A stretch of DNA of 64,000 bases from Pseudomonas sp. B20(2017) (lineage in GTDB: Bacteria > Pseudomonadota > Gammaproteobacteria > Pseudomonadales > Pseudomonadaceae), in assembly GCF_002113125.1 (NCBI RefSeq), contig NZ_NEJP01000006.1, positions 186,001 to 250,000 of the forward strand, in the 5' to 3' direction. Shown piece by piece: positions 27,182-36,670 of this stretch. The translations under genes and the position numbers were made by a program. The notes beneath the pieces are model-generated. The model was not told the DNA's origin and ran no database searches. It was given only the letters and a program-made list of their open reading frames with translations. The first letter of the stretch is position 1, and every line of letters starts with the position of its first letter.

Positions 27182-28468
27182 TCAATCCAGATGCGCCCAG
27201 GTCATGCGAAACGACGCCCCGCCCCACGGCGAATCGCCGACCTCGACCTGCCCGCCATGGGACTGGGAAACCCGTCGCACCAGCGCCAACCCGAGACCAA
27301 ACCCGCCGGTACGTCGGTCGCGACTGGCGTCCAGACGCGAGAACGGTTCGAAAATTTTCTCCCGGCCTTCAAGCGGCACACCCGGCCCGTCGTCGTTGAC
27401 CTGCACTTCATATTGATCGCCGATGCGCACCAGTGACACCTCGACCCGCTGCTCGGCATACCGAATGGCATTGCGCAGCAGATTGATCACTGCCCGCGCC
27501 ATGAAGCGCGGCTCGATCCGCACTACCTCCACCCGGCATTCGCCAATAATCAACTGCACACCGACGGCCTCGGCCTCCAGTGCGACGCTGCCAACCACGC
27601 TGTCGAGCCAGTCCGCCGCCTGAATGTTCTCGCGGGTGATCACCGTCGCGCCGCGTTCGAGGCTGGCGTAGGTCAGCAACTCGGAAACCATTTCCTCCAG
27701 TTCACCGAGGTCGGCATACATGTCGGCGATCAGTTCGCGATTCTGGCTGGCGTCCGGTTGCTGTTTGAGTTGATCGAGTTCGAACGACAGCCGCGCAATT
27801 GGCGTACGCAGTTCATGGGACACGGCATTGGTCAGTTCGCGCTGATTGGCGATCAGACCTTCGATGCGCGCCGCCATCAGGTTGAAGTGTTCGGCGAGAT
27901 CGCGGATGTTCGAGCGCCTGGACAATTGAATACGCGCCGACAGGTCGTTGTCGCCGAATCGCTCAGCGGCCATCCGCAGCTTTTCCAGATCGCGCCAATG
28001 CGGGCGCACCCAGAAAAACAGCACAATGCCGATCATCACCGCGATCATCAGGTATGCGCCGGCGATGTAAAACGGCATCAGGCTCGGCTCGGCCGGAAGC
28101 TTGATGCTGAGCAGTTGCGGCCCGCCATCGATCGAAGCGATGTATTGCGTGTACTTATCGCGAATAACCAACAGGCCCTCGGCCAGCTCGGTTTTTTCCT
28201 TGTCGTTCAGGGCCAGTTGATCGGCCTGAACCAATGCCAGCCCCAAACCATAGTGCGGGCGGATCGCTTCCAGTTGTCGCTCCCGGGCCGGGCCGTCCAG
28301 GTCGCGCAGTTGTTCACCCAGCGTCCAGGCCTGACCGCGCACGGCCTCGCGGTTGTAGTCCTGCATCTGATAATCGAGCAGCGCGTCGAACGTGCGCTCG
28401 ACCGTTTGCAGCGCCAGTACCAGTCCGACCGTCATGACCAGAAACAGCCCGAAGAATAACCGCAGCAT
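27182..28468 (-). CDS. Sensor histidine kinase, RstB/BfmS-like
   Basis: 428 residues. Membrane spans at about residues 3-22 and 135-155 flank a short periplasmic domain of about 110 residues. HAMP is RMAAERFGDNDLSARIQ. H box: NAVSHELRTPIARLSFEL; N box around LLRNAIRYAE; G boxes NDDGPGVP and TGGFGLGLALV. It is immediately after its regulator with no gap (regulator stop TAG then kinase ATG). The pair resembles RstB/RstA and Pseudomonas BfmS/BfmR; I cannot separate them without alignment. Confidence 0.9.
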   Translation of the reverse strand: MLRLFFGLFLVMTVGLVLALQTVERTFDALLDYQMQDYNREAVRGQAWTLGEQLRDLDGPARERQLEAIRPHYGLGLALVQADQLALNDKEKTELAEGLLVIRDKYTQYIASIDGGPQLLSIKLPAEPSLMPFYIAGAYLMIAVMIGIVLFFWVRPHWRDLEKLRMAAERFGDNDLSARIQLSRRSNIRDLAEHFNLMAARIEGLIANQRELTNAVSHELRTPIARLSFELDQLKQQPDASQNRELIADMYADLGELEEMVSELLTYASLERGATVITRENIQAADWLDSVVGSVALEAEAVGVQLIIGECRVEVVRIEPRFMARAVINLLRNAIRYAEQRVEVSLVRIGDQYEVQVNDDGPGVPLEGREKIFEPFSRLDASRDRRTGGFGLGLALVRRVSQSHGGQVEVGDSPWGGASFRMTWAHLD

Positions 28469-29176
28469 CTACAACTCCCACGCAAACGGATTGAACAGGT
28501 AACCCTTGCCCCACACGGTCTTGATGCACACCGGTTCGCGAGGATTGTCCTTGAGTTTGTTGCGCAATTTGCTGATGTACACGTCGACGCTACGGTTGAG
28601 GCCGTCAAAGGCAATGCCACGCATGCGGTTGAGAATCTCATCGCGCGAGAGGATGGTGCCGGCGGCATTGGCCAGCAGCCACAGCAATTCGAACTCCATG
28701 GTGGTCAGTTCAATCAGTTCGCCTGCCAGACGCACTTCACGGCAACTGCGGTCGATGATCAGGTTGCCGAACTCCAGCGAGCTGACCACGCTGCTGTCAG
28801 GCACTTGCCGACGTTGCAGGGCACGCAGGCGTGCAAGCAAGACCGGCGGTTTGATCGGTTTGATCACGTAGTCGTCGGCCCCGGATTCCAGGCCCAGAAT
28901 ATGGTCGAGGTCGTCCTCCTTGGCCGTGAGGATGACGATCGGCGTGTCCGACACGCTGCGGATTTCCCGGCACACATGCAGCCCGCTCTGCCCCGGCAGC
29001 ATCAGGTCGAGCACCACCACCTTGGGCTTGAATTCGAGAAACGCGGCCACGGCCAGATCGCCGCGATGCACCGTGCGCACATCAAAGCCGTGTTGTTCGA
29101 GAAAGTGCGCGATCAGCGCGGCCAACCGCTCATCGTCTTCCACCAGCAGGACTCTGCCAAAACCCAGGTTATCCAT
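28469..29176 (-). CDS. Response regulator, OmpR family, RstA/BfmR-like
   Basis: 235 residues from ATG 29176; the frame extends five codons more. Receiver: LLVEDDERL acidic pair, Asp in VVVLDLMLPGQSG near residue 55, Lys in YVIKPIKPP. The C-terminal winged helix ends KTVWGKGYLFNPFAWEL. The next codon begins the cognate kinase, so translation is probably coupled. Its target genes are not visible here. Confidence 0.92.
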   Translation of the reverse strand: MDNLGFGRVLLVEDDERLAALIAHFLEQHGFDVRTVHRGDLAVAAFLEFKPKVVVLDLMLPGQSGLHVCREIRSVSDTPIVILTAKEDDLDHILGLESGADDYVIKPIKPPVLLARLRALQRRQVPDSSVVSSLEFGNLIIDRSCREVRLAGELIELTTMEFELLWLLANAAGTILSRDEILNRMRGIAFDGLNRSVDVYISKLRNKLKDNPREPVCIKTVWGKGYLFNPFAWEL

Positions 29177-29253
29177 AACAACCGCCACCAACCGCTTTGT
29201 GAAGTGGGCGACATTATGCGGGCATTCAATGACGAGACGTTTATCGCAGGCAG

Positions 29254-29282
29254 CAAAAACCGGCCTCCGGGGCCGGTTTTCG
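29254..29282 (-). terminator. Terminator after miaE
   Basis: CCGGCC-TCCGG-GGCCGG is flanked by AAAAA and TTTT. It lies 35 bases beyond the miaE stop on the minus strand, where it reads into a T tract. Confidence 0.85.
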
Positions 29283-29316
29283 TTGATATTTCATACTCTT
29301 AAGAGTTTTTAACAAT

Positions 29317-29925
29317 TCATGCCGCGACGGGTACACCGCTGTGGAAACGGAATTCTTCGTCCGGCGACTCGATCAGGTCCTGCTCAGCGGCGCGGACTCT
29401 CTCGATCACCTGCGCGATGTCCTTGGCGTCGCCGTACTGGTAGGCCAGTTTCAGATAACCCTGGAAATGCCGGGCCTCGCTTTTCAGCAGGCCGAAGTAG
29501 AACTTGCCGAGTTCTTCGTCCAGATGCGGCACCAGCGCTTCGAAACGCTCGCAACTGCGTGCTTCGATGAAGGCGCCGACCACCAGGGTATCGACCAGTT
29601 TTACCGGTTCGTGGCTGCGCACCACTTTGCGCAGGCTGGAGGCATAACGCCCGGCATGCAGCTGGCGCAGTTCGATCTTGCGTCGCTTCATGATGCGCAT
29701 CACCTGCTCGTGGTGCACCAGTTCTTCCCGGGCCAGACGCGACATCATGTTGATCAGATCGACGTGGGAGTGGTACTTGGCGATCAGGCTCAACGCGGTG
29801 CTGGCGGCCTTGAACTCGCAGTTCTTGTGGTCGATCAGCAGGGTTTCCTGATCGGCCAGCGCGGCCTGGACCCAGGCGTCAGGCGTGCGGCAACCAAGGA
29901 ATTCGTGGATTTCGGGAAGGATCAT
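29317..29925 (-). CDS. miaE: tRNA-(ms2io6A37) hydroxylase MiaE
   Basis: 202 residues from ATG 29925 (GTGAGC site). A non-haem diiron enzyme that hydroxylates ms2i6A at position 37 of tRNA. The ligands are visible in order: Glu in CEFKAAST, REELVHHEQV, FIEARSCERF and SEARHFQGY, the ferritin-like four-helix pattern. It stands alone with its terminator. Start is chosen over the five-codon longer frame. Confidence 0.92.
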   Translation of the reverse strand: MILPEIHEFLGCRTPDAWVQAALADQETLLIDHKNCEFKAASTALSLIAKYHSHVDLINMMSRLAREELVHHEQVMRIMKRRKIELRQLHAGRYASSLRKVVRSHEPVKLVDTLVVGAFIEARSCERFEALVPHLDEELGKFYFGLLKSEARHFQGYLKLAYQYGDAKDIAQVIERVRAAEQDLIESPDEEFRFHSGVPVAA

Positions 29926-30001
29926 GGGGCTCACGGTCAAAGGTGTTCGAGCGAAGGGCGCCGATTATACCGGCCTGCCCGCAGACCACCAGCGCCAGCC
30001 C

Positions 30002-30044
30002 TTGATATGCATCAAGTCGCAGGCGTGGCAGCAGCAACTATAGT
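30002..30044 (+). promoter_or_regulatory. Anr/FNR box and -10 element upstream of the universal stress gene
   Basis: TTGATATGCATCAA at 30002-30015 is a perfect FNR/Anr consensus (TTGAT-N4-ATCAA). TATAGT at 30039-30044 is a good -10, putting the expected start near 30051 and the box centre near -42, the class II activator position. It is 34-70 bases before the ATG at 30085. Confidence 0.85.
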
Positions 30045-30084
30045 TGTGCAACGCCGTGCCTTTTCATTGCTGGAGACTCCGCTC

Positions 30085-30948
30085 ATGCAAGCCATTCGCA
30101 GCATTCTGGTGGTCATTGAACCCGAACACGCGGAAAGCCTGGCGCTCAAGCGCGCCAAGCTGATCGCCGGGGTGACCCAGGCCCATCTGCACCTGCTGGT
30201 CTGCGACAAGAAGCACGATCACGCCGGCATGCTCAGCGTGCTCAAGGCCGCGCTGTTGGCGGACGGGTACAGCGTCACCACCGAACAGGCGTGGAACGAG
30301 AGCCTGCACGAAACCATCATCGATGTGCAGCAGGCCGAAGGCTGCGGGTTGGTGATCAAACAACATTTCCCCGATAGTTCGCTGAAAAAGGCCCTGCTGA
30401 CCCCGGCGGACTGGAAACTGCTGCGCCACTGCCCTACTCCGGTGCTGCTGGTGAAAACCGCCGGTTCGTGGAAGGACAAGGTGATTCTGGCGGCGGTCGA
30501 CGTGGGCAATGCCGACGGCGAACACCGTCACCTGCACACCACCATCATCGACCACGGGTTCGACATCGCCAGCCTGGCCAAGGGGCATCTGCACGTGATT
30601 ACCGCTCATCCATCGCCGATGCTGTCAGCGGCCGATCCGACGTTCCAGCTCAAGGAAACCATCGAGGCGCGCTATCGCGAGCAATGCCGGGCGTTTCAGG
30701 CTGAATTCGACATCGATGACGCTCACCTGCACGTCGAGGAAGGCCCGGCGGATGTGCTGATTCCGTTCATGGCGCACAAGCTGCAGGCGGCAGTGACGGT
30801 GATTGGCACCGTGGCGCGCAGCGGGGTATCCGGTGCGTTGATCGGGAACACGGCTGAACAGGTGCTGGATCAGTTGGAAAGCGATGTGCTGGTGCTCAAA
30901 CCCCAGGAGGTTGAAGACCATTTGGTCGAGTTGGCGGTCAAGCATTAA
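30085..30948 (+). CDS. Tandem universal stress protein (UspA family)
   Basis: 287 residues, two UspA domains (about 1-145 and 146-287). ATG 30085 has a CTGGAGA site; the frame runs back to 29341 through miaE antisense, which is not coding. The C-terminal copy has the nucleotide-binding pattern GTVARSGVSGALIGNTAEQVL, the N-terminal copy is degenerate. A perfect Anr box stands in front, so low-oxygen induction is expected, as for several Anr-controlled Usp proteins of P. aeruginosa. Confidence 0.95.
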   Translation: MQAIRSILVVIEPEHAESLALKRAKLIAGVTQAHLHLLVCDKKHDHAGMLSVLKAALLADGYSVTTEQAWNESLHETIIDVQQAEGCGLVIKQHFPDSSLKKALLTPADWKLLRHCPTPVLLVKTAGSWKDKVILAAVDVGNADGEHRHLHTTIIDHGFDIASLAKGHLHVITAHPSPMLSAADPTFQLKETIEARYREQCRAFQAEFDIDDAHLHVEEGPADVLIPFMAHKLQAAVTVIGTVARSGVSGALIGNTAEQVLDQLESDVLVLKPQEVEDHLVELAVKH

Positions 30949-30973
30949 GGCCTTCGGTGCCTGAACCGGCCCC

Positions 30974-31063
30974 TTCGCGAGCAAGTCGAATCGTCGCACC
31001 GTCGCTCCCACAGTGGTTTTGTGAACGACATTAATCCAATGTGGGAGCAGCTTGCTCGCGAAG
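30974..31063. repeat. REP pair, first copy with an enlarged loop
   Basis: The left element reads CGCGAGCAAG, then 16 bases (TCGAATCGTCGCACCG), then TCGCTCCCACAG, instead of the compact form. The right element GTGGGAGCAGCTTGCTCGCG is compact. It separates the universal stress gene from the convergent DUF1289 gene. Confidence 0.8.
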
Positions 31064-31073
31064 CTTTTGAACT

Positions 31074-31544
31074 TCAGTCGCCGAGGGCATCCTTGAGGAA
31101 ATCAGGCGCGATGTAGCGCTGATAGTGTGCTTCCGACAGCAGGAAAAATTCCCGATCAATGGCATCGCGAAGTTCCGGCAGGTTCCAGTCGCGAAACTCC
31201 GGCAGCAGCACCATACCGTAGGCTTCCAGATTAATGATCACCCGCGCGCCCCGGGCGATCAGCTGATACGCCCAGCAATATTCCGACTGATGCGGCACGA
31301 AGCGGATCTTGCGCTGTTCCAGTTGCAGGCGCAGTCGCGCCGGATCGAAGACTTCAACCTTGCTCGCCATCACTTGTGACAGCAATTGCTCAAGACGCAG
31401 CCACACCGCGCGCTTTTCTTCCTCGTTGTAACCGTTCCAGTGGATCACTTCGTGGTGGAAACGCTTGCAGCCACGGCACACCAGATCACCGTAAACAGTG
31501 GAGCAGAGGCCGACGCAGGGGGTCTTGATGGTCTGATTGGGCAT
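31074..31544 (-). CDS. DUF1289 domain protein
   Basis: 156 residues from ATG 31544 (MPNQTIKTPCVGLC). The N-terminal about 45 residues hold the DUF1289 zinc-like cluster: CVGLC then CRGCKRF, and a following W and Tyr-Asn. A helical and mixed extension of about 110 residues follows (LPEFRDWNLPELRDAIDREFFLL); such longer forms are known in Pseudomonas. It is probably cytosolic and its role is unknown. Confidence 0.88.
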   Translation of the reverse strand: MPNQTIKTPCVGLCSTVYGDLVCRGCKRFHHEVIHWNGYNEEEKRAVWLRLEQLLSQVMASKVEVFDPARLRLQLEQRKIRFVPHQSEYCWAYQLIARGARVIINLEAYGMVLLPEFRDWNLPELRDAIDREFFLLSEAHYQRYIAPDFLKDALGD

Positions 31545-31692
31545 AGGGTGGGCAGAACACTTGAAACGCGGAACAGGTCGGCATGTTAGCCCTTTGTCCG
31601 CCATTCATCACCCCTCAAACGTCAGGGGCAAGCGCTGGATCGGGGTTTGGCCCGCCCACGCACAACGCCACCAAAGTCCAATAGAGCGCGAC

Positions 31693-31721
31693 TTACCTTT
31701 AAATTTTTTTTGCCGTAGAAT
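31693..31721 (+). promoter_or_regulatory. Candidate acnB promoter
   Basis: TTACCT, 17 bases, TAGAAT (31716-31721), with an A/T-rich spacer T tract. The start would be near 31728, giving a leader of about 286 bases. The -35 is a weak match, so this is a guess. Confidence 0.45.
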
Positions 31722-31752
31722 CAGCCAGCCTTTTTAGGCGCCAATGTCCGTT

Positions 31753-31893
31753 AGAAGCTGTTTTCAAAGCGTCACGAGCACAGTCGTTCCTTCAGAGCGG
31801 TGTTGGCGATAGGGTTTTCCAGCGGGGAAAATTCAGTCGCCAACCCTCATCAGCTCCCCGTTCTGCAGGCGTAAAACTTTGAAAGCAGCTTCT
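31753..31893 (+). other. Structured acnB 5' leader (nested stems)
   Basis: An outer 17-bp helix joins 31753-31769 with 31877-31893, one G-U wobble only. Inside, GTTGGCGA (31802-31809) pairs with TCGCCAAC (31837-31844), and TTTTCC (31815-31820) with GGAAAA (31826-31831). The wobble is a U-G pair on the + strand but an A-C mismatch on the other, which fits an RNA element of the acnB transcript. Confidence 0.6.
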
Positions 31894-32013
31894 GTAAGGA
31901 ATGGTCGGTAATTCTGGCTAAGCGGCCCACAACGCCGCGCAGCGCATGAGTACGTCCATTTCGGGATGAGCGTCCCGGACACCCATTTGGGACCACTGAT
32001 GAGGGTAATAACT

Positions 32014-34623
32014 GTGCTTGAAGCCTACCGCAAACATATCGAAGAGCGTGCAGCCCTGGGTATCGTTCCCCAGCCGCTTAACGCCGAACAAACTGCAGGC
32101 CTGGTCGAGCTGCTGAAGAATCCTCCGGCTGGCGAAGAAGCTTTCCTCGTTGACCTGATCACCAATCGCGTACCACCAGGAGTGGACGAAGCCGCCTACG
32201 TCAAGGCCGGTTTCCTCTCCGCACTGGCCAAGGGCGAAGTCTCCTCCCCTCTGCTGGACAAGAAGCGCGCTGTAGAACTGCTCGGCACCATGCAGGGCGG
32301 CTACAACATCGTGACCCTGGTTGAACTGCTGGACAACGCCGAACTGGCGCCAGTGGCCGCCGAGGAACTCAAGCACACCCTGCTGATGTTCGATGCTTTC
32401 CACGACGTGGCTGAAAAAGCCAAGAACGGCAACGTTCACGCCAAGGCCGTGCTGCAATCCTGGGCTGAAGGCGAGTGGTTCAAGAAGCGCCCTGTGCTGG
32501 CCGACAAGATCAGCCTGCGCGTCTTCAAGGTGACCGGCGAAACCAACACCGACGACCTGTCCCCTGCTCCTGACGCCTGGTCGCGCCCAGACATCCCGCT
32601 GCACGCCTTGGCCATGCTGAAAATGGCCCGTGACGGCATCGTTCCGGACGAGCAAGGCAAGACCGGCCCGATGAAGCAGATCGAAGAAATGCGCGGCCAG
32701 GGCTTCCCTATCGCCTACGTCGGTGACGTGGTCGGTACCGGTTCCTCGCGTAAATCGGCGACCAACTCGGTGCTGTGGTTCTTCGGCGACGACATCCCTT
32801 ATGTGCCGAACAAGCGCGCTGGCGGTTTCTGCTTCGGCAGCAAAATCGCTCCGATCTTCTACAACACCATGGAAGACGCCGGCGCACTGCCAATCGAGTT
32901 CGACGTATCGAACATGAACATGGGCGACGTGATCGACCTGTACCCGCACGCAGGCAAAGTCTGCAAGCACGGTACTGACGAAGTCATCACCACCTTCGAA
33001 ATGAAGACCCCGGTCCTGCTGGACGAAGTCCGCGCCGGCGGCCGTATCCCGCTGATCATCGGCCGTGGCCTGACCGAGAAGGCTCGCGCCGAACTGGGTC
33101 TGCCTGCGTTCGACCTGTTCAAGAAGCCTGAAGCACCAGCCGAAAGCACCAAGGGTTACACCCTGGCGCAGAAAATGGTCGGCAAGGCCTGCGGTCTGGC
33201 AGAAGGCAAAGGCATCCGTCCTGGCACCTACTGCGAACCGAAGATGACCACCGTAGGTTCTCAGGACACCACCGGTCCAATGACCCGTGACGAACTGAAA
33301 GACCTGGCGTGCCTGGGCTTCTCCGCTGATCTGGTGATGCAGTCGTTCTGCCACACCGCGGCCTATCCAAAGCCGATCGACGTGACCACCCACCACACCC
33401 TGCCTGACTTCATCATGACCCGCGGCGGCGTTTCCCTGCGTCCGGGCGACGGCATCATCCACTCGTGGCTGAACCGCATGCTGCTGCCGGACACCGTAGG
33501 TACCGGTGGTGACTCCCACACCCGTTTCCCGATGGGCATCTCGTTCCCGGCCGGTTCCGGTCTGGTTGCGTTCGCCGCTGCCACCGGCGTCATGCCACTG
33601 GACATGCCGGAATCGATCCTGGTGCGCTTCAAAGGCAAAATGAAACCTGGCATCACCCTGCGTGACCTGGTTCATGCCATTCCTTACTTCGCCATCCAGA
33701 ACGGTCTGCTGACCGTCGAGAAGAAAGGCAAGAAAAACGCCTTCTCCGGCCGCATCCTGGAAATCGAAGGTCTGGAAGGTCTGACCCTGGAACAGGCTTT
33801 CGAACTGTCCGACGCCTCGGCCGAACGTTCGGCTGCCGGTTGCACCATCAAGCTGTCGAAAGAGTCGATCACCGAGTACCTGCAGTCCAACATCACCCTG
33901 CTGCGCTGGATGATCGGCGAAGGCTACGGCGATGCGCGTACCCTGGAACGTCGTGCTCAAGCGATGGAAGCCTGGATTGCCAACCCACAACTGATGGAAG
34001 CCGATGCCGACGCCGAATACGCCGAAGTCATCGAAATCGATCTGGCCGACATCAACGAGCCTGTACTGTGCGCGCCGAACGACCCGGACGACGCCCGTCT
34101 GCTGTCCAGCGTTGCTGGCGAGAAGATCGACGAAGTGTTCATCGGTTCGTGCATGACCAACATCGGTCACTTCCGCGCTGCCGGTAAACTGCTGGATCAG
34201 GTCAAGGGTCAGCTGCCAACCCGTCTGTGGCTGTCGCCGCCGACCAAGATGGACGCTCACCAACTGACCGAAGAAGGCTACTACGGCATCTACGGCAAGG
34301 CCGGCGCGCGCATGGAAATGCCAGGCTGCTCGCTGTGCATGGGTAACCAGGCACGCGTTGAGCCGAACAGCACCGTGGTGTCGACGTCGACCCGTAACTT
34401 CCCGAACCGTCTGGGCGACGGCGCGAACGTCTACCTGGCTTCGGCTGAGCTGGCGTCCGTTGCTTCGATCCTGGGTCGCCTGCCGACCGTCGAGGAGTAC
34501 ATGGAATACGCTGGCAAGATCGACAGCATGGCGGCCGACGTTTACCGCTACCTGTCCTTCGACCAGATTGCCGAGTTCCGTGAAGCTGCTGCGAACGCCA
34601 AGATCCCTGTCGTTCAAGCCTGA
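32014..34623 (+). CDS. acnB: Aconitate hydratase B
   Basis: 869 residues from GTG 32014, the AcnB length in Pseudomonas; the ORF extends to 31966 without a ribosome site there, while GAGGG precedes the GTG. AcnB is the main TCA-cycle aconitase (citrate to isocitrate) with a 4Fe-4S cluster. Domain order is the AcnB one: N-terminal HEAT-like region (residues 1 to about 160), then swivel domain, then catalytic core. Cluster Cys are expected in [12 protein letters not shown] and CSLCMGNQ. A structured leader precedes it and a terminator follows at 34639. Confidence 0.98.
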   Translation: MLEAYRKHIEERAALGIVPQPLNAEQTAGLVELLKNPPAGEEAFLVDLITNRVPPGVDEAAYVKAGFLSALAKGEVSSPLLDKKRAVELLGTMQGGYNIVTLVELLDNAELAPVAAEELKHTLLMFDAFHDVAEKAKNGNVHAKAVLQSWAEGEWFKKRPVLADKISLRVFKVTGETNTDDLSPAPDAWSRPDIPLHALAMLKMARDGIVPDEQGKTGPMKQIEEMRGQGFPIAYVGDVVGTGSSRKSATNSVLWFFGDDIPYVPNKRAGGFCFGSKIAPIFYNTMEDAGALPIEFDVSNMNMGDVIDLYPHAGKVCKHGTDEVITTFEMKTPVLLDEVRAGGRIPLIIGRGLTEKARAELGLPAFDLFKKPEAPAESTKGYTLAQKMVGKACGLAEGKGIRPGTYCEPKMTTVGSQDTTGPMTRDELKDLACLGFSADLVMQSFCHTAAYPKPIDVTTHHTLPDFIMTRGGVSLRPGDGIIHSWLNRMLLPDTVGTGGDSHTRFPMGISFPAGSGLVAFAAATGVMPLDMPESILVRFKGKMKPGITLRDLVHAIPYFAIQNGLLTVEKKGKKNAFSGRILEIEGLEGLTLEQAFELSDASAERSAAGCTIKLSKESITEYLQSNITLLRWMIGEGYGDARTLERRAQAMEAWIANPQLMEADADAEYAEVIEIDLADINEPVLCAPNDPDDARLLSSVAGEKIDEVFIGSCMTNIGHFRAAGKLLDQVKGQLPTRLWLSPPTKMDAHQLTEEGYYGIYGKAGARMEMPGCSLCMGNQARVEPNSTVVSTSTRNFPNRLGDGANVYLASAELASVASILGRLPTVEEYMEYAGKIDSMAADVYRYLSFDQIAEFREAAANAKIPVVQA

Positions 34624-34638
34624 CGCTGCAACGCAATG

Positions 34639-34676
34639 AAAAACGCCGCCCATCGCTAGATGAGCGGCGTTTTTTT
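34639..34676 (+). terminator. Terminator of acnB
   Basis: ACGCCGC pairs with GCGGCGT across an inner stem, followed by T7. It starts 16 bases beyond the stop. Confidence 0.9.
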
Positions 34677-34699
34677 ATGCCTGCTGAACGGCTGGTGCT

Positions 34700-34806
34700 G
34701 ATCGTTCCCACGCTCCGCGTGGGAATGCCTCTTGTGACGCTCTGCGTCACGGTTCAGGACGCAGAGCGTCCTTGGCTGCATTCCCACCCAGAGCGTGGGA
34801 ACGATC
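34700..34806. repeat. 107-bp nested palindromic repeat, copy A
   Basis: Outer ends GATCGTTCCCACGC and GCGTGGGAACGATC are inverted; inside are the smaller palindromes GACGCTCTGCGTC and GGACGCAGAGCGTCC. Copies B and C lie at 41958-42008 and 46075-46176. Non-coding, between acnB and a transporter gene. Confidence 0.85.
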
Positions 34807-34848
34807 ATCTTGGGACCGAACCTGCCCGCGAAGATCGCAGGCACAAAA

Positions 34849-34879
34849 AAGGCCGACCTGCGAGGCAGATCGGCCTTTC
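34849..34879 (-). terminator. Terminator of the serine-type transporter gene
   Basis: AAAGGCCGA and TCGGCCTTT form the stem. Read on the minus strand the hairpin is followed by a T6 tract, 37 bases past the transporter stop. Confidence 0.85.
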
Positions 34880-34915
34880 TGTGTCACAAGATCAAACGGG
34901 ATCTTGTGTTGAACC

Positions 34916-36196
34916 TCAAGCTGTCAGCGAGTAGATCAATGCCGAAATCGCCACCAGACCCACTGCGGTGACAAACACGTTCGACATCTGCCCACGATAA
35001 CGGGCCATCGCCGGCACTTTACGGATCGCGTACATCGGCATCAGGAACAGGATCGCTGCGATGACCGGGCCACCGATGGTTTCGATCATGCCGAGGATGC
35101 TCGGGTTCAGGGTCGCCACGATCCAGCAGACCACCAGCATGAACGCCGCCACGATGCGGTCCAGAGCCTTGGCGCCCGGACGCTTGCCGCTTTTGACGAT
35201 CAGGCCCTTCAGGCCTTCGCTGGCACCGATGTAGTGACCGAGGAACGACTTGGAGATGGCCACGAACGCAATCAGCGGCGCCGCGAACGCGATGGTCGGG
35301 TTGCTGAAGTGGTTGGCGAGGTACGACAGGATCGACAGGTTTTGCGCCTTGGCTTCCGCCAGTTGCTCGGGCGACAGGGTCAGTACGCAGCTGAATACGA
35401 AGAACAGCACCATCACCACCATCAGCAGATGGGCGCGGGACAGGATCTGCGAGCTGCGCTCATCGGCGTGGACGCCGTAACGACGCTTCTGGTCCACCGC
35501 AAACGCCGAGATGATCGGCGAGTGGTTGAACGAGAACACCATCACTGGAATCGCCAGCCACAGCGTGTGCAGCAGCGCCGACGGTGCCGGCACCTGCGAA
35601 GCGGTGGTCAGAATGCCGCCGTTCCAGTGCGGAATCAGGTACACCGCCAGGAACAGCAGCGCGACGATGAACGGATACACCATCAGGCTCATGGCCTTGA
35701 CGATCACTTGCTCGCCGCAGCGCACCACGGCCAGCAGGCCGAGGATCAGCACGAACGACAGCAGCGCGCGCGGTGGCGGCGTAATGTGCAGTTGGTGTTC
35801 GAGAAAACTGGCGACCGTATTGGTCAGGCCGACGCTGTAGATCAGCAGGATCGGGAAGATCGCGAAGAAGTACAGCAGTGTGATCAGCGCGCCGGCCTTG
35901 ATGCCGAAATGCTGCTCTACCACGTCAGTGATGTCGGCGCCTTCGCGACCGGAAAGCACGAAGCGGGTCAGGCCGCGGTGTGCGTAGAACGTCATCGGGA
36001 ATGCCAGCAGCGCGAGGATCACCAGCGGCCAGAAGCCACCCAGACCTGCGTTGATCGGCAAAAACAGGGTACCGGCGCCGATGGCCGTCCCAAACAGTCC
36101 CAACATCCAGGTAGTGTCATGGCGATTCCAGCTCGACAGTTCAGCTGGTGCTGCCGCTTCAAAGCGTTGTTCGACGCTATTGGCCTGATCATTCAT
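34916..36196 (-). CDS. Amino acid permease of the SdaC/HAAAP family
   Basis: 426 residues from ATG 36196 (MNDQANSVEQ). Eleven or so hydrophobic spans. The WMLGLFGTAIGAGTLFLP start and FSFNHSPIISAF segment are typical of the SdaC/TdcC serine-threonine symporters. It imports an amino acid, probably serine, with protons. The frame continues to 36439 without a good start. Monocistronic, with its own terminator. Confidence 0.85.
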   Translation of the reverse strand: MNDQANSVEQRFEAAAPAELSSWNRHDTTWMLGLFGTAIGAGTLFLPINAGLGGFWPLVILALLAFPMTFYAHRGLTRFVLSGREGADITDVVEQHFGIKAGALITLLYFFAIFPILLIYSVGLTNTVASFLEHQLHITPPPRALLSFVLILGLLAVVRCGEQVIVKAMSLMVYPFIVALLFLAVYLIPHWNGGILTTASQVPAPSALLHTLWLAIPVMVFSFNHSPIISAFAVDQKRRYGVHADERSSQILSRAHLLMVVMVLFFVFSCVLTLSPEQLAEAKAQNLSILSYLANHFSNPTIAFAAPLIAFVAISKSFLGHYIGASEGLKGLIVKSGKRPGAKALDRIVAAFMLVVCWIVATLNPSILGMIETIGGPVIAAILFLMPMYAIRKVPAMARYRGQMSNVFVTAVGLVAISALIYSLTA

Positions 36197-36451
36197 CCGG
36201 TCGGATCTCCGCATTCCGGTCACTTGCCACTCGGTCGGGACGCGTCGGAAAAAACCGACAGACATGCCCCGGCCGAAACAGGGGCGCGATTCTCCGCGAT
36301 AAATGAGCAGAAGCAAAGACTTAGCTGAGGAATGGTTATACGGAGCAGATCGGAGGATTGTCGTTTTCAGGAAAAAGACTGTCGGCACCAGATACGCGAC
36401 ATGTCGTTTTATGACATGAACCGGTGCCGAACAAGCCATGGGAAAGTCCGA
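36197..36451. other. Non-coding gap upstream of the permease
   Basis: 255 bases between the permease start and a small membrane protein gene on the same strand. I see no repeat or strong operator in it. Confidence 0.5.
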
Positions 36452-36622
36452 TCAGATCGATCGGGCCAATATGAAGCCGAGGAACATGCAAAAGATGCCC
36501 AGACCCATCAACCCCCAGATCGGGCGCATTTCTTTCCTGTCTTTGATACGTATTTTTTCGGCCCACTCATCGTGTTCCCGTTCCAGTTGTTCCATTCTGG
36601 CTTTGGCGTCATAGGTGCTCAT
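36452..36622 (-). CDS. Small single-span membrane protein with charged helix
   Basis: 56 residues from ATG 36622, with an AAGGAAA site 9 bases upstream. Residues 1-35 are a highly charged helix (RMEQLEREHDEWAEKIRIKDRKE); residues 37-52 form one membrane span (GLMGLGIFCMFLGFIL) with a short ARSI tail. It is too short for most databases. A second gene of the same architecture (36671-36865) lies 48 bases upstream. Function unknown. Confidence 0.7.
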   Translation of the reverse strand: MSTYDAKARMEQLEREHDEWAEKIRIKDRKEMRPIWGLMGLGIFCMFLGFILARSI

Positions 36623-36670
36623 GTTGATTTCCTTTTGGGTCATGTGTCTGAAGATTGCGAAAACGAACGT

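Larger units (their letters stand above)
31545..32013. other. acnB upstream region, 469 bases without a gene
   Basis: Contains a possible promoter (31693-31721) and a strongly structured leader (31753-31893). No coding frame with a ribosome site is seen. The remaining segment 31894-32013 reaches the acnB GTG and shows no obvious element apart from its GAGGG ribosome site. Confidence 0.8.

Noticed and set aside
31918..34653. A 911-codon open frame on the strand opposite acnB
   Set aside because: It is a shadow of the acnB reading frame in GC-rich DNA: no ribosome site, no domain recognised, and the + strand matches AcnB end to end.
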